From assembly GCA_027031145.1 (NCBI GenBank), contig JALVEG010000043.1, positions 1 through 5,512 on the forward strand: a DNA stretch of 5,512 bases, in the 5' to 3' direction. Origin of the DNA: Saprospiraceae bacterium (lineage in GTDB: Bacteria; Bacteroidota; Bacteroidia; Chitinophagales; Saprospiraceae). The translations under genes were made by a program, and so were the position numbers. Below, piece after piece: positions 1 through 5,490 of this stretch. The notes under the pieces are model-generated. The model saw nothing but the letters and a program-made list of their open reading frames with translations, was not told the origin of the DNA and did no database searches. The stretch's first letter is position 1; the number at the start of each line of letters is the position of its first letter.

Positions 1-480
1 AAAAAGAATTTAGCAAAAGATGCTGACATCAGTTTAAAAACAAGCCCTTCTGAAAAATATCCTGTCGGAGGAGCAAAAGCATTAGTTGACGGACTTTTAG
101 GAGACCTGGACTTTCATCACAACTGGCTCGGATTTGAAGGCAATGATTTGATCGCTGTAATAGATCTAAAAAAAACACTACCTGTTTCTGATGTGGAAAT
201 GAACTTTCTGAAAGCAGTAAATTCATGGGTATTTTTACCGACAGATATAAAAATTGAAATTTCCAAAGATGGTAAAAACTATAAAAAAGTTGCTTCTGTC
301 AAGGGTGACAATAGCGATAAAAATTACCTTGTAAAATCCATCCCTTTTACAATTAAATTCGATACAGTAAATACAAGATTTTTAAGAATAACTGCTACTT
401 CGATGAAAACATGTCCTAAATGGCACAGAGGTTATGGTAATCCTTCATGGATATTCATTGATGAGTTGATCGTGGAATAA
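1..480 (+). CDS. Partial: C-terminal end of a probable family-20 beta-N-acetylhexosaminidase, F5/8C (discoidin)-like domain
   Basis: The reading frame is open from base 1 and ends with TAA at 478-480. This gives the last 159 residues of a protein whose start lies outside the window, so the TTG at 148 is not its start. The visible part looks like one beta-sandwich of the F5/8 type C (discoidin-like) kind. It opens with NLAKDADISLKTSPSEKYPV (residues 3-22), then GGAKALVDG (23-31), HNWLGFEG (40-47), a strand containing NSWVFLPTDIKIEISKDGKN, and ends TCPKWHRGYGNPSW...IDELIVE. From memory, this order (KTxPSxKYPxGG..ALxDG, NWLGFEG, SWIFxP, SxDGKxF, TCPxWH, FVDEI) is typical of the tail of Bacteroidota GH20 beta-hexosaminidases, which release terminal GlcNAc/GalNAc from glycans in the periplasm or outside the cell. 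The catalytic domain is not in the window, so the GH20 assignment is inference; another glycosidase carrying the same domain is possible. No T9SS sorting domain follows. Confidence 0.8.
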   Translation, partial: KKNLAKDADISLKTSPSEKYPVGGAKALVDGLLGDLDFHHNWLGFEGNDLIAVIDLKKTLPVSDVEMNFLKAVNSWVFLPTDIKIEISKDGKNYKKVASVKGDNSDKNYLVKSIPFTIKFDTVNTRFLRITATSMKTCPKWHRGYGNPSWIFIDELIVE

Positions 481-484
481 TGCA

Positions 485-510
485 AGTGCTCTGCGCAAGA
501 AATAAATGGA
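485..510 (+). repeat. 26-nt repeat copy, inverted relative to 5444-5469
   Basis: Directly after the glycosidase stop codon, 26 bases match the reverse complement of 5444-5469 at 22 of 26 positions. The match includes an uninterrupted 14-nt core, GCAAGAAATAAATG (495-508). Both copies also begin AGTGCT. The copy at 5444-5469 adjoins palindromic element E2, so this one may be a relic of the same family. I could not follow the similarity further in either direction. Confidence 0.6.
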
Positions 511-534
511 CATATTAGAAATAGTAATTATTTT

Positions 535-3500
535 TTACTTCCTGAGTTCTTCCCCCTCAATATATGGTGCTCCTACCCTCATGAGTTCCTGCTCTAATGA
601 AGGAATTCGATTATCTTTTATATCTTTAACAAGTTTAAATAACCTGTCATATTCCTTTTTAGCTATTTCAAACGTTTTTCTATGCATTTGAGTTGGGCCG
701 TATGTGGAATTCATAACTCCTCCGGTCACAGCTCTCAACCTGTCAGAGATATTTGGCGGATTGTGCTCCCCTACCTCATTTCTGGAAGGACTGCCAAAAG
801 CATCAATTTCCATTTTTAAAATATCCTGTTTCAATTGGAATATTTTTTTATTCAATTCCGGATCAAATATATCCGCTTTTTTCAAAGCTTTTTGCATTGC
901 AACAGATCGCTTCTTAATATTATCAAAATTCATCCTCAATGCCTGCAGATCCGAACGAAAATCTGAAAGTTTCTTCCAAAAAAGAGCTACATCTTCAGGA
1001 TCAGATCCTTTAAGAGCTCCTTTCCTTAGTGGGACTACTTCAAAATCTACTGTATCGCTCAAAACAGTGATCTCTCCGTCAACTTCTTTGCTTAAAAATA
1101 CTTTGTAATTGCCCGGTCCTACCATAAATCCTCTGTTCATAGTGGGATTGCCTTTGGTTGTTTTACTGTATTTTTCCAATCTTACCGGGTTTTTGGAAGC
1201 AAAACGCAAATTCCAATTCACTCTGTGTATTCCTTTCTTTGACTTTCCCTCAACGATATTAACCAGCTTATTATCTTTATCCAATACAGTTAAAAACACT
1301 CTTGGGTTATCCCGGATCACTTCTTTATCCAAATTATCCCATCCCGGAAATTCAATATCTTTATTTTCCTTATTCAACTTTTTCTCTTTTTCCTGCCGCA
1401 ATTGTCTTAAACTCTTAAGATCATCTTTAAGATAATATGTAAATATCGCTCCGAAAGGCGGATTGGGAGCCGTATAATAACTCTCACCCTGACTCCCTTT
1501 TTTACCTCCTCCCAGTTTTCCTCTTGGAATATACCACAAGGCTTTTTTCACAGGAAACAATAAAGCATCTTTTTTTAATTTAGATTCCGATATATGTCTC
1601 AACGGTGTATAATCATCCAAAATAAAAAAGCCTCTTCCAAAACTGGCTCCTACCAGATCATGTTCTCTTCTATGAATAGCAAGATCCCTGAATGAGATAT
1701 TTGCTCCCGTATTCATTTTTATCCAGTTCTTCCCTCCATTTACAGTAAAATAAATTCCAAATTCCGTTCCGATGAACAACAATTCAGGATTAAAATCATC
1801 CTGTACCAATCTCCAAATCAATAATGGATCAGGAAGATCTCCTGTGATCTTTTTCCAGCTCTTACCTTTATTTTTGCTTTTATACAATAATGGCTGAAAG
1901 TCTCCATATTTATGATTATCAAGACAAACATAAACCGTATTTTCATCAAAAAGATCTGCTTTTATATCGTTAACAAATGCTTTTTCAGGAGCATCAGGCA
2001 GATCGCCTACTTCTATTTTTCTCCAATTTTTGCCTCCATCATCCGTAACACGGATCAATCCATCATCTGTACCGGCATAGATCACACCTTCTTTAACCGG
2101 AGATTCAGCAATAGAGGTAATAGTATTAAAGGTTGACATTGCATAAACATCCCAGGGTGAATCCCATGATTGTTTTTTACCCATAATAGGCATATTAAAC
2201 CGCTCTTCGTAATTGGTCAAATCTCCTGATATGGGTCTCCAGTCATCGCCTCTGTTATCCGATCTCCAAATTCTGTATGAACCATAATACAACCTTGTTG
2301 GAGAATGAGGACTTACCAAAATCGGTGAATCCCAATTGTATCTTTCAAAGGGTTCTCCTTCACCGGGTTGAGGCTGGATATGGACAACTTCTCCTGTAGT
2401 TCTGTCAATTCTCACGAGATTCCCTTCCTGCCATTCAGCATAAACTATATTCGGATTTCCGGGTTCTGTTGCCGGTTGATGACCATCTGCAAACAATACT
2501 ATTTCCCAATCCCTGTTTGATATCCCCGACCTGTCATCTGTTCTCGAAGGTCCTGCCTGGGTACTATTGTCCTGCGTACCTCCGTATATCGTATAAAAAG
2601 GCTTCGAATCATCCACTGCAAGTTTATAAAACTGTGTAACGGGAAGATTATTGACAAAACGCCATGTTTTTGTATTATCAAAACTTTCATATAATCCGCC
2701 ATCCGTACCGACAAAAAGATAATTGGGATCTTCTTTGATAAATGCAAGCGCATGATTATCCGAATGTTTATTATTTTCAGGCATCTGTTTAAATGTTTTT
2801 CCTCCGTCTTCCGAAACCAGCATTCTGACATTAGCCAAATATATCCTGTCAAATTTATGAGGACTTGCCCACAATTCCTGATAATAATGAGGACCTGTTG
2901 CACCACTTACAGTATTAGATTGCTTAACCCAGGTTTCGCCCATATTAACAGACTTGTAAACCGCCCCCTTTCTCCTGTTCAATTCAACAGCAGCATATAT
3001 AACATCAGGATTTATAGGAGAAACTGCTATTCCGATCTTGCCTTTTTTGCTTTTTGGCATCCCTTTCATTATCTTTTTCCATGTTTCCCCTCCGTCATCT
3101 GAACGGTAAACAGCTGTTTTGTACCCTCCTCCCATATATGCTGCAATAGTTCTGTGTCTTTCCCATGTTGCAGCATAAAGCCTGTCAGGATTTCGAGGAT
3201 CAATATCAATATCGGTAACTCCCATCCATTCATCATCTCCAAGGGTTCTTTTCCATGTTTTTCCTCCGTCAATTGACTTATAAAAGCCTCTTTCTCCTCC
3301 TTTTGACCAAAGAGGTCCCTGAACTGCTACCCAAATAATCTTTGAGTTGGAAGGATGAACGATTATTTCGGAGATATGTTCCGATTTCTTCAGTCCCATA
3401 TTTTTCCATGATCTGCCATCATCGGTACTTTTATAAATACCATCACCAAAACCAACGTGTCTGCCACCGACATTTTCTCCGGTTCCAACCCAAACAGTAT

Positions 3501-3819
3501 GCGGATTGTTCGGATCAATGGTTACACAGCCGATTGAAAAAGATTTTTGACTGTCAAAAATGGGTTTCCATGTAGTCCCTGCGTTTTCTGTTTTCCAGAC
3601 ACCTCCCGATCCAACAGCTACATATCGTATATTATGATTTTGGGGATGTATGGCAATATCTGCAATCCTCCCTGACATAAAAGCAGGCCCTATATTCCTG
3701 AATTTAAGTCCTGAAAATATTTTTTTATTTATAAGTGAGGTATTCTTTGATGATTTTTGAGCTGAAGTTGAAATACTAAATAAAAATAAAAGAATAACAG
3801 CGTAAAAGATTTTTTTCAT
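535..3819 (-). CDS. Exported Asp-box (BNR/sortilin-like) beta-propeller protein, 1094 aa
   Basis: The ATG at 3817-3819 begins a clear Sec signal peptide (MKK, hydrophobic IFYAVILLFLFSIS, likely cleavage near STSA-Q, residues 19-21); the stop is TAA. About residues 36-740 form a propeller region of roughly 50-residue repeats. Asp-box motifs (S/T-x-D/N-x-G-x-T/S-W) lie at 76-84, 130-138, 181-189, 239-247, 289-297, 335-343, 378-386, 519-527, 590-599, 647-655 and 692-699. The spacing suggests about 14 blades, perhaps two seven-bladed propellers as in GH74, although databases often label such proteins 'sortilin/Vps10' or 'glycosyl hydrolase'. The region closes with GRGFFILDDYTPLRHI (728-743) and NPPFGAIFTYYLKD (786-799), which I remember as conserved in this family. 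A probable FlgD-like Ig fold (VFLTVLDKDNKLV...KGIHRVNWNLRF, 841-873) and a charged, helical C-terminus (about 945-1080) ending RVGAPYIEGEELRK follow. Asp boxes are structural, not catalytic, so hydrolase activity is unproven. No lipobox and no T9SS sorting domain are seen, suggesting a periplasmic location. The frame is intact. Confidence 0.93.
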   Translation of the reverse strand: MKKIFYAVILLFLFSISTSAQKSSKNTSLINKKIFSGLKFRNIGPAFMSGRIADIAIHPQNHNIRYVAVGSGGVWKTENAGTTWKPIFDSQKSFSIGCVTIDPNNPHTVWVGTGENVGGRHVGFGDGIYKSTDDGRSWKNMGLKKSEHISEIIVHPSNSKIIWVAVQGPLWSKGGERGFYKSIDGGKTWKRTLGDDEWMGVTDIDIDPRNPDRLYAATWERHRTIAAYMGGGYKTAVYRSDDGGETWKKIMKGMPKSKKGKIGIAVSPINPDVIYAAVELNRRKGAVYKSVNMGETWVKQSNTVSGATGPHYYQELWASPHKFDRIYLANVRMLVSEDGGKTFKQMPENNKHSDNHALAFIKEDPNYLFVGTDGGLYESFDNTKTWRFVNNLPVTQFYKLAVDDSKPFYTIYGGTQDNSTQAGPSRTDDRSGISNRDWEIVLFADGHQPATEPGNPNIVYAEWQEGNLVRIDRTTGEVVHIQPQPGEGEPFERYNWDSPILVSPHSPTRLYYGSYRIWRSDNRGDDWRPISGDLTNYEERFNMPIMGKKQSWDSPWDVYAMSTFNTITSIAESPVKEGVIYAGTDDGLIRVTDDGGKNWRKIEVGDLPDAPEKAFVNDIKADLFDENTVYVCLDNHKYGDFQPLLYKSKNKGKSWKKITGDLPDPLLIWRLVQDDFNPELLFIGTEFGIYFTVNGGKNWIKMNTGANISFRDLAIHRREHDLVGASFGRGFFILDDYTPLRHISESKLKKDALLFPVKKALWYIPRGKLGGGKKGSQGESYYTAPNPPFGAIFTYYLKDDLKSLRQLRQEKEKKLNKENKDIEFPGWDNLDKEVIRDNPRVFLTVLDKDNKLVNIVEGKSKKGIHRVNWNLRFASKNPVRLEKYSKTTKGNPTMNRGFMVGPGNYKVFLSKEVDGEITVLSDTVDFEVVPLRKGALKGSDPEDVALFWKKLSDFRSDLQALRMNFDNIKKRSVAMQKALKKADIFDPELNKKIFQLKQDILKMEIDAFGSPSRNEVGEHNPPNISDRLRAVTGGVMNSTYGPTQMHRKTFEIAKKEYDRLFKLVKDIKDNRIPSLEQELMRVGAPYIEGEELRK

Positions 3820-3831
3820 AATTAGAAATTT

Positions 3832-3855
3832 GGTCGTTTATAATTTAAAGCGACC
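3832..3855 (-). promoter_or_regulatory. Inverted repeat upstream of the propeller gene (operator or 5' UTR hairpin)
   Basis: GGTCG (3832-3836) and CGACC (3851-3855) are perfect inverted arms. Pairing extends inward to eight pairs by one G-T wobble and two T-A pairs, leaving an eight-base AT loop. The repeat sits 12-36 bases upstream of the propeller ATG, and its GC-rich arms stand out in very AT-rich DNA. It could be a binding site for a dimeric regulator or an RNA hairpin near the translation start. There is no Shine-Dalgarno sequence nearby. Confidence 0.45.
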
Positions 3856-3863
3856 TAAAAGTA

Positions 3864-3898
3864 CCAATATAAATACAATTATAAAAAAAAACTACAAA
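3864..3898 (-). promoter_or_regulatory. Weak candidate promoter of the propeller gene
   Basis: On the minus strand, TATATTGG (3864-3871) differs from the Bacteroidota -7 consensus TAnnTTTG at one base, and TTTG (3895-3898) could serve as the -33 element. The spacing of 23 bases is longer than the usual 19-21. The spacer contains a run of nine T (3883-3891 on the complementary strand). TATTTATA (3868-3875) would give a spacing of 19 but a poorer match. Placement is tentative. Confidence 0.25.
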
Positions 3899-3952
3899 TT
3901 AATTTTCATGTAACTATTCAGGCAGAGTGTTTTTTTAAGTCAAAATGATTAG

Positions 3953-4039
3953 GTGTATTTCATTTTTTCGCATTGCGGGTTGGGTTCTCCTTCAGGAGTT
4001 AGAGGCGAGGTAAGGAAAAAACGAAAAAATGAAATGCCC
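3953..4039. repeat. Palindromic element E1 (MITE/REP-like), 87 nt
   Basis: A perfect 14-base inverted repeat, ATTTCATTTTTTCG (3957-3970) against its complement at 4022-4035, closes a 51-base interior. Outward, pairing continues imperfectly to 3948/4044: over 23 positions per arm there are 20 Watson-Crick pairs, one wobble and two mismatches. The interior is GC-richer and contains a small hairpin, CTCC-TTCA-GGAG (3987-3998), followed by TTAGAGGCGAGG. Both ends fit GNGYATTTC, as do both ends of E2 (5328-5435), to which E1 aligns in opposite orientation. It contains no ORF. Folded as RNA, it could end or stabilise transcripts of the lipoprotein gene, whose stop lies 46 bases away. No target-site duplication is visible. 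Confidence 0.7.
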
Positions 4040-4044
4040 CCAAT

Positions 4045-4058
4045 TCTACCTGAGTAGA
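4045..4058. repeat. Small hairpin after the lipoprotein gene
   Basis: TCTAC (4045-4049) and GTAGA (4054-4058) pair around a CTGA loop, directly beside the outer arm of E1 and 27 bases past the lipoprotein stop. No T-run follows on the minus strand, so it is not a standard intrinsic terminator by itself. Confidence 0.3.
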
Positions 4059-4085
4059 TACATTTACATAATAGAAATATCTAAA

Positions 4086-4703
4086 TCAATATTTTTTTAT
4101 TTTTTTTTGTAATTCGGATTGATATAAATTCTCATTTGGAATTTTTTTATAATTAATGAATGAAACCGAATTAAAATTGTCAATATTAAAAATCTTTTTT
4201 GATATCTGCTCTATATCATTGGAAGATATATATCTTGTTCTTAAATTTGAAAAATTGCTTTCTATAAATTTATTAGAAATATTTTTATATATTTTAACAT
4301 AAAGGTCATCATTCTTTTCACTATTAAAATATAACAAAATTCCGGAAATGTCCGGTTTATTTATATTTGCAGGTAATATCGTATCACCAGGTTGCTTTTC
4401 TAAAATAAAATTAACACAAACTATTTTTTCCTCATTTATATCCGTTAAATTATCTAAATCAAAAGATTTATAAAATTCATGAGTATTAAAATTACCGGCA
4501 ATATTTTTATAGCAAAAATATGATTTGGTTTTACTATCATAAAACACTTTTAAATTATAAGGGGTATTATAAATTGAAATTTTTTCAAAAAAATAATCTT
4601 TTGACTCACATGAATCTTTTTTATAATTATTATTTAACTTACAACTATTAAGAGAAATAATAATCAATAATATAAACAAAACATATTTAATTATTCTAAC
4701 CAT
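4086..4703 (-). CDS. Orphan lipoprotein of unknown function, 205 aa, very AT-rich
   Basis: I do not recognise this family. The preferred start is the ATG at 4701-4703, because it puts a lipoprotein signal at the N-terminus: basic VRIIK, a hydrophobic stretch YVLFILLIIIS (residues 7-17) and lipobox L18-N19-S20-C21. A longer frame from 4760 would place 19 extra residues ahead of this signal, and its ATG overlaps a palindrome (4744-4759). The mature part (CKLNNNYKKDSCES...) is rich in Asn, Lys, Ile, Phe and Tyr, with no second membrane segment; further Cys are near mature positions 11, 50 and 86. The residues after the lipid Cys are K-L-N-N, not the acidic surface-export signal known in Bacteroidota, so a periplasm-facing anchor is more likely. 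It ends in a lysine-rich tail encoded by A-runs of 9 and 7. Base use is much more AT-rich than in the neighbours (9 G/C of 60 at 4261-4320, against 26 of 60 at 3181-3240). It lies between repeat copies E1 and E2, so acquisition by transfer is plausible. Confidence 0.75.
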   Translation of the reverse strand: MVRIIKYVLFILLIIISLNSCKLNNNYKKDSCESKDYFFEKISIYNTPYNLKVFYDSKTKSYFCYKNIAGNFNTHEFYKSFDLDNLTDINEEKIVCVNFILEKQPGDTILPANINKPDISGILLYFNSEKNDDLYVKIYKNISNKFIESNFSNLRTRYISSNDIEQISKKIFNIDNFNSVSFINYKKIPNENLYQSELQKKIKKY

Positions 4704-4743
4704 TTTACAAAAGTTTAGGCTGTGCAGAAACCTTGTGACCATT

Positions 4744-4759
4744 TGAGAGAAATCTCTCA
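4744..4759. promoter_or_regulatory. Perfect 16-nt palindrome upstream of the lipoprotein gene
   Basis: TGAGAGA and TCTCTCA flank a central AA, forming a perfect inverted repeat 41 bases upstream of the preferred lipoprotein start. As RNA it would fold with five or six pairs and a small loop. No T-run follows on the minus strand, which argues against a terminator for the cupin gene. A dimeric operator or 5' UTR hairpin is possible; the function is not known. Confidence 0.4.
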
Positions 4760-4818
4760 TGTATCAACTTCAAGCACTAATCAAAATAGATTCTTCCAGC
4801 CTTATAAACCGTATGTTA

Positions 4819-4847
4819 CAAATTTATTCTTTGTCATTTTCAAACAA
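4819..4847 (-). promoter_or_regulatory. Candidate promoter of the lipoprotein gene, overlapping the cupin stop
   Basis: On the minus strand, TAAATTTG (4819-4826) fits the Bacteroidota -7 consensus TAnnTTTG exactly, and a TTG (4845-4847) lies 18 bases upstream. The -7 box includes the TAA stop of the cupin gene. If used, it would give the lipoprotein mRNA a leader of about 110 bases that includes the palindrome at 4744-4759. Such boxes arise easily in AT-rich DNA, so confidence is low. Confidence 0.3.
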
Positions 4848-5156
4848 CGGATCCCAAACGATAAGAACCAATGCTCCATTCTTTGATTCAAAAGGACCAT
4901 GTACATCACCTGCATCAAACAATTGATAAGAACCTTCGGGAAATAGCTTTCCATCGCTGGTATATTCACCTTTCAGCACAAAATGTTGTTCAGCTGTCAA
5001 ATGTGAATGGGGTTTCATCGAAAAACCGGCAGGAAGCTTTAACAGAACCGTTCTATGTCCATTTTCATCTCTAAGAACTTTCCTTAATGTACCTTCAAAA
5101 TATTCATCGGCTTTTTCCCAATTTTTGTCATCATATAAATTCAATAGATCTTTCAT
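4824..5156 (-). CDS. Small single-domain cupin protein (probable metal-binding), 110 aa
   Basis: The complete frame runs from ATG at 5154-5156 to TAA at 4824-4826. Cupin motif 1 is present in full: G44-x5-H50-x-H52-x3-E56-x6-G63 (GFSMKPHSHLTAEQHFVLKG). Motif 2 is G75-SYQLF-DAG83-DVH86-GPF, lacking the usual proline before the glycine but keeping the histidine. H50, H52, E56 and H86 would form the standard 3-His/1-Glu metal site. The N-terminus has no signal peptide, so it is cytoplasmic. The sequence resembles ChrR-like/DUF4437-type cupins from memory, but without the zinc-binding anti-sigma domain of ChrR. It might be a small dioxygenase, isomerase or ligand sensor, and no substrate can be read from the sequence. 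It is co-oriented with the lipoprotein gene, 120 bases upstream of it, and has its own likely promoter. Base composition is closer to that of the propeller gene than to the lipoprotein. Confidence 0.9.
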   Translation of the reverse strand: MKDLLNLYDDKNWEKADEYFEGTLRKVLRDENGHRTVLLKLPAGFSMKPHSHLTAEQHFVLKGEYTSDGKLFPEGSYQLFDAGDVHGPFESKNGALVLIVWDPLFENDKE

Positions 5157-5186
5157 AGTAGTATGTTTTAGGATTTTTTAATAACT

Positions 5187-5217
5187 CAAATTTACAAAAT
5201 TTTTAAATCAAAAGCAA
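5187..5217 (-). promoter_or_regulatory. Probable promoter of the cupin gene
   Basis: On the minus strand, TAAATTTG (5187-5194) matches the Bacteroidota -7 consensus TAnnTTTG exactly. A TTG at 5215-5217 (in context CTTG) lies 20 bases upstream, within the usual 19-21 spacing for the -33 element. The ATG lies 30 bases further on, giving a short leader. No Shine-Dalgarno sequence is present, which is normal for this phylum. Confidence 0.5.
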
Positions 5218-5284
5218 GTTAAATTTCAAAGTGATCTTTATTTTAAATGTCTTATAAATAGAGTAAGAAAGAGTTTTTAGTTGT

Positions 5285-5311
5285 CGATATCATGGTAACG
5301 ATACCGTATCG
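5285..5311. repeat. Hairpin with overlapping palindrome
   Basis: CGATA (5285-5289) pairs with TATCG (5307-5311), and GGTA (5294-5297) pairs with TACC (5302-5305) around an ACGA loop, with a wobble pair and a three-base bulge between. An alternative palindrome, CGATAC-C-GTATCG (5299-5311), shares the right arm, so two mutually exclusive folds exist. It lies 17 bases before E2. No T-run follows. Confidence 0.4.
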
Positions 5312-5327
5312 CAGGGAACATTATAAA

Positions 5328-5435
5328 GTGTATTTCATTTTTTTTGCTTTCCCTCTTTTGCTTCCGACTTCTATCCTTCGACAAACACGGCAACAGAAAG
5401 AGAATCAGCGCGTAATGCGGAGAAAGGAAATACGC
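5328..5435. repeat. Palindromic element E2 (MITE/REP-like), 108 nt, inverted copy of E1
   Basis: The left end, GTGTATTTCATTTTTT (5328-5343), is identical over 16 bases to E1 at 3953-3968. The terminal arms GTATTTC (5330-5336) and GAAATAC (5427-5433) pair perfectly and extend by one wobble and one G-C pair. Read on the minus strand from 5435, E2 matches E1 (plus strand from 3953) at 20 of the first 25 positions, through the shared block CGCATT, and then again at TTCTCYTTC (E1 3985-3993; E2 5396-5404 complement). It is about 21 bases longer than E1, mostly in the middle (near 5370-5395). It contains no convincing coding sequence. Confidence 0.65.
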
Positions 5436-5443
5436 CTGCTGAA

Positions 5444-5469
5444 TGCATTTATTTCTTGCATGGAGCACT
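5444..5469 (-). repeat. 26-nt tail repeat beside E2
   Basis: This is the partner of the copy at 485-510 (22 of 26 identical, opposite orientation). It contains its own small inverted repeat, ATGCA (5443-5447) and TGCAT (5457-5461), around nine AT-rich bases. It starts eight bases after the end of E2 and may be part of the same larger repeat unit. Confidence 0.6.
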
Positions 5470-5470
5470 A

Positions 5471-5490
5471 ACTTTTTAGAAAGTCCCTCT
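5471..5490 (+). terminator. Weak terminator-like hairpin
   Basis: ACTTT (5471-5475) pairs with AAAGT (5480-5484) around TTAG, and CCCTCTTTTT follows. The stem is only five A/T-rich pairs, so it would be a poor or decayed intrinsic terminator. There is no plus-strand gene upstream of it in this part of the window. Confidence 0.25.

Noticed and set aside
29..226. Minus-strand frame opposite the glycosidase
   Set aside because: It is antisense to a frame with clear F5/8C-like domain features.
523..539. Possible bidirectional terminator between the convergent genes (AGTAA/TTACT)
   Set aside because: It has only five A/T-rich pairs, overlaps the propeller stop codon, and has no convincing T-run on either side. 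No confident terminator is seen in this gap.
535..800. T9SS C-terminal sorting domain on the propeller protein
   Set aside because: The C-terminus is charged, helical and ends in GAPYIEGEELRK. It lacks the beta-rich sorting domain with its closing basic motif.
506..1435. Plus-strand frames opposite the propeller gene (506-691, 704-1108, 1109-1435)
   Set aside because: They lie antisense to an intact, well-supported gene and give low-complexity Ser/Phe/Leu-rich peptides typical of shadows.
1912..3575. Other frames inside the propeller gene (1912-2136, 2499-2906, 2752-3102, 3069-3272, 3342-3575)
   Set aside because: These are alternative frames of the repeated Asp-box coding sequence, with no independent support.
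2499..3609. Recurring short motifs that could suggest DNA repeats or CRISPR
   Set aside because: They are the codons of successive Asp boxes (for example TTTTTCCATGTTT-like and CCTCCGTC-like stretches) at blade spacing, explained by protein structure. There is no direct-repeat/spacer architecture.
4092..4108. Phase-variable tract in the lipoprotein gene (T7 and T9 runs)
   Set aside because: The runs encode only the last few lysines, so slippage would change a handful of terminal residues and would not switch the gene on or off.
5277..5468. Minus-strand 63-codon frame
   Set aside because: It coincides with the hairpin, E2 and the tail repeat. Its composition follows the repeat, and it has no domain or start signal. 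It is best read as translated repeat DNA.
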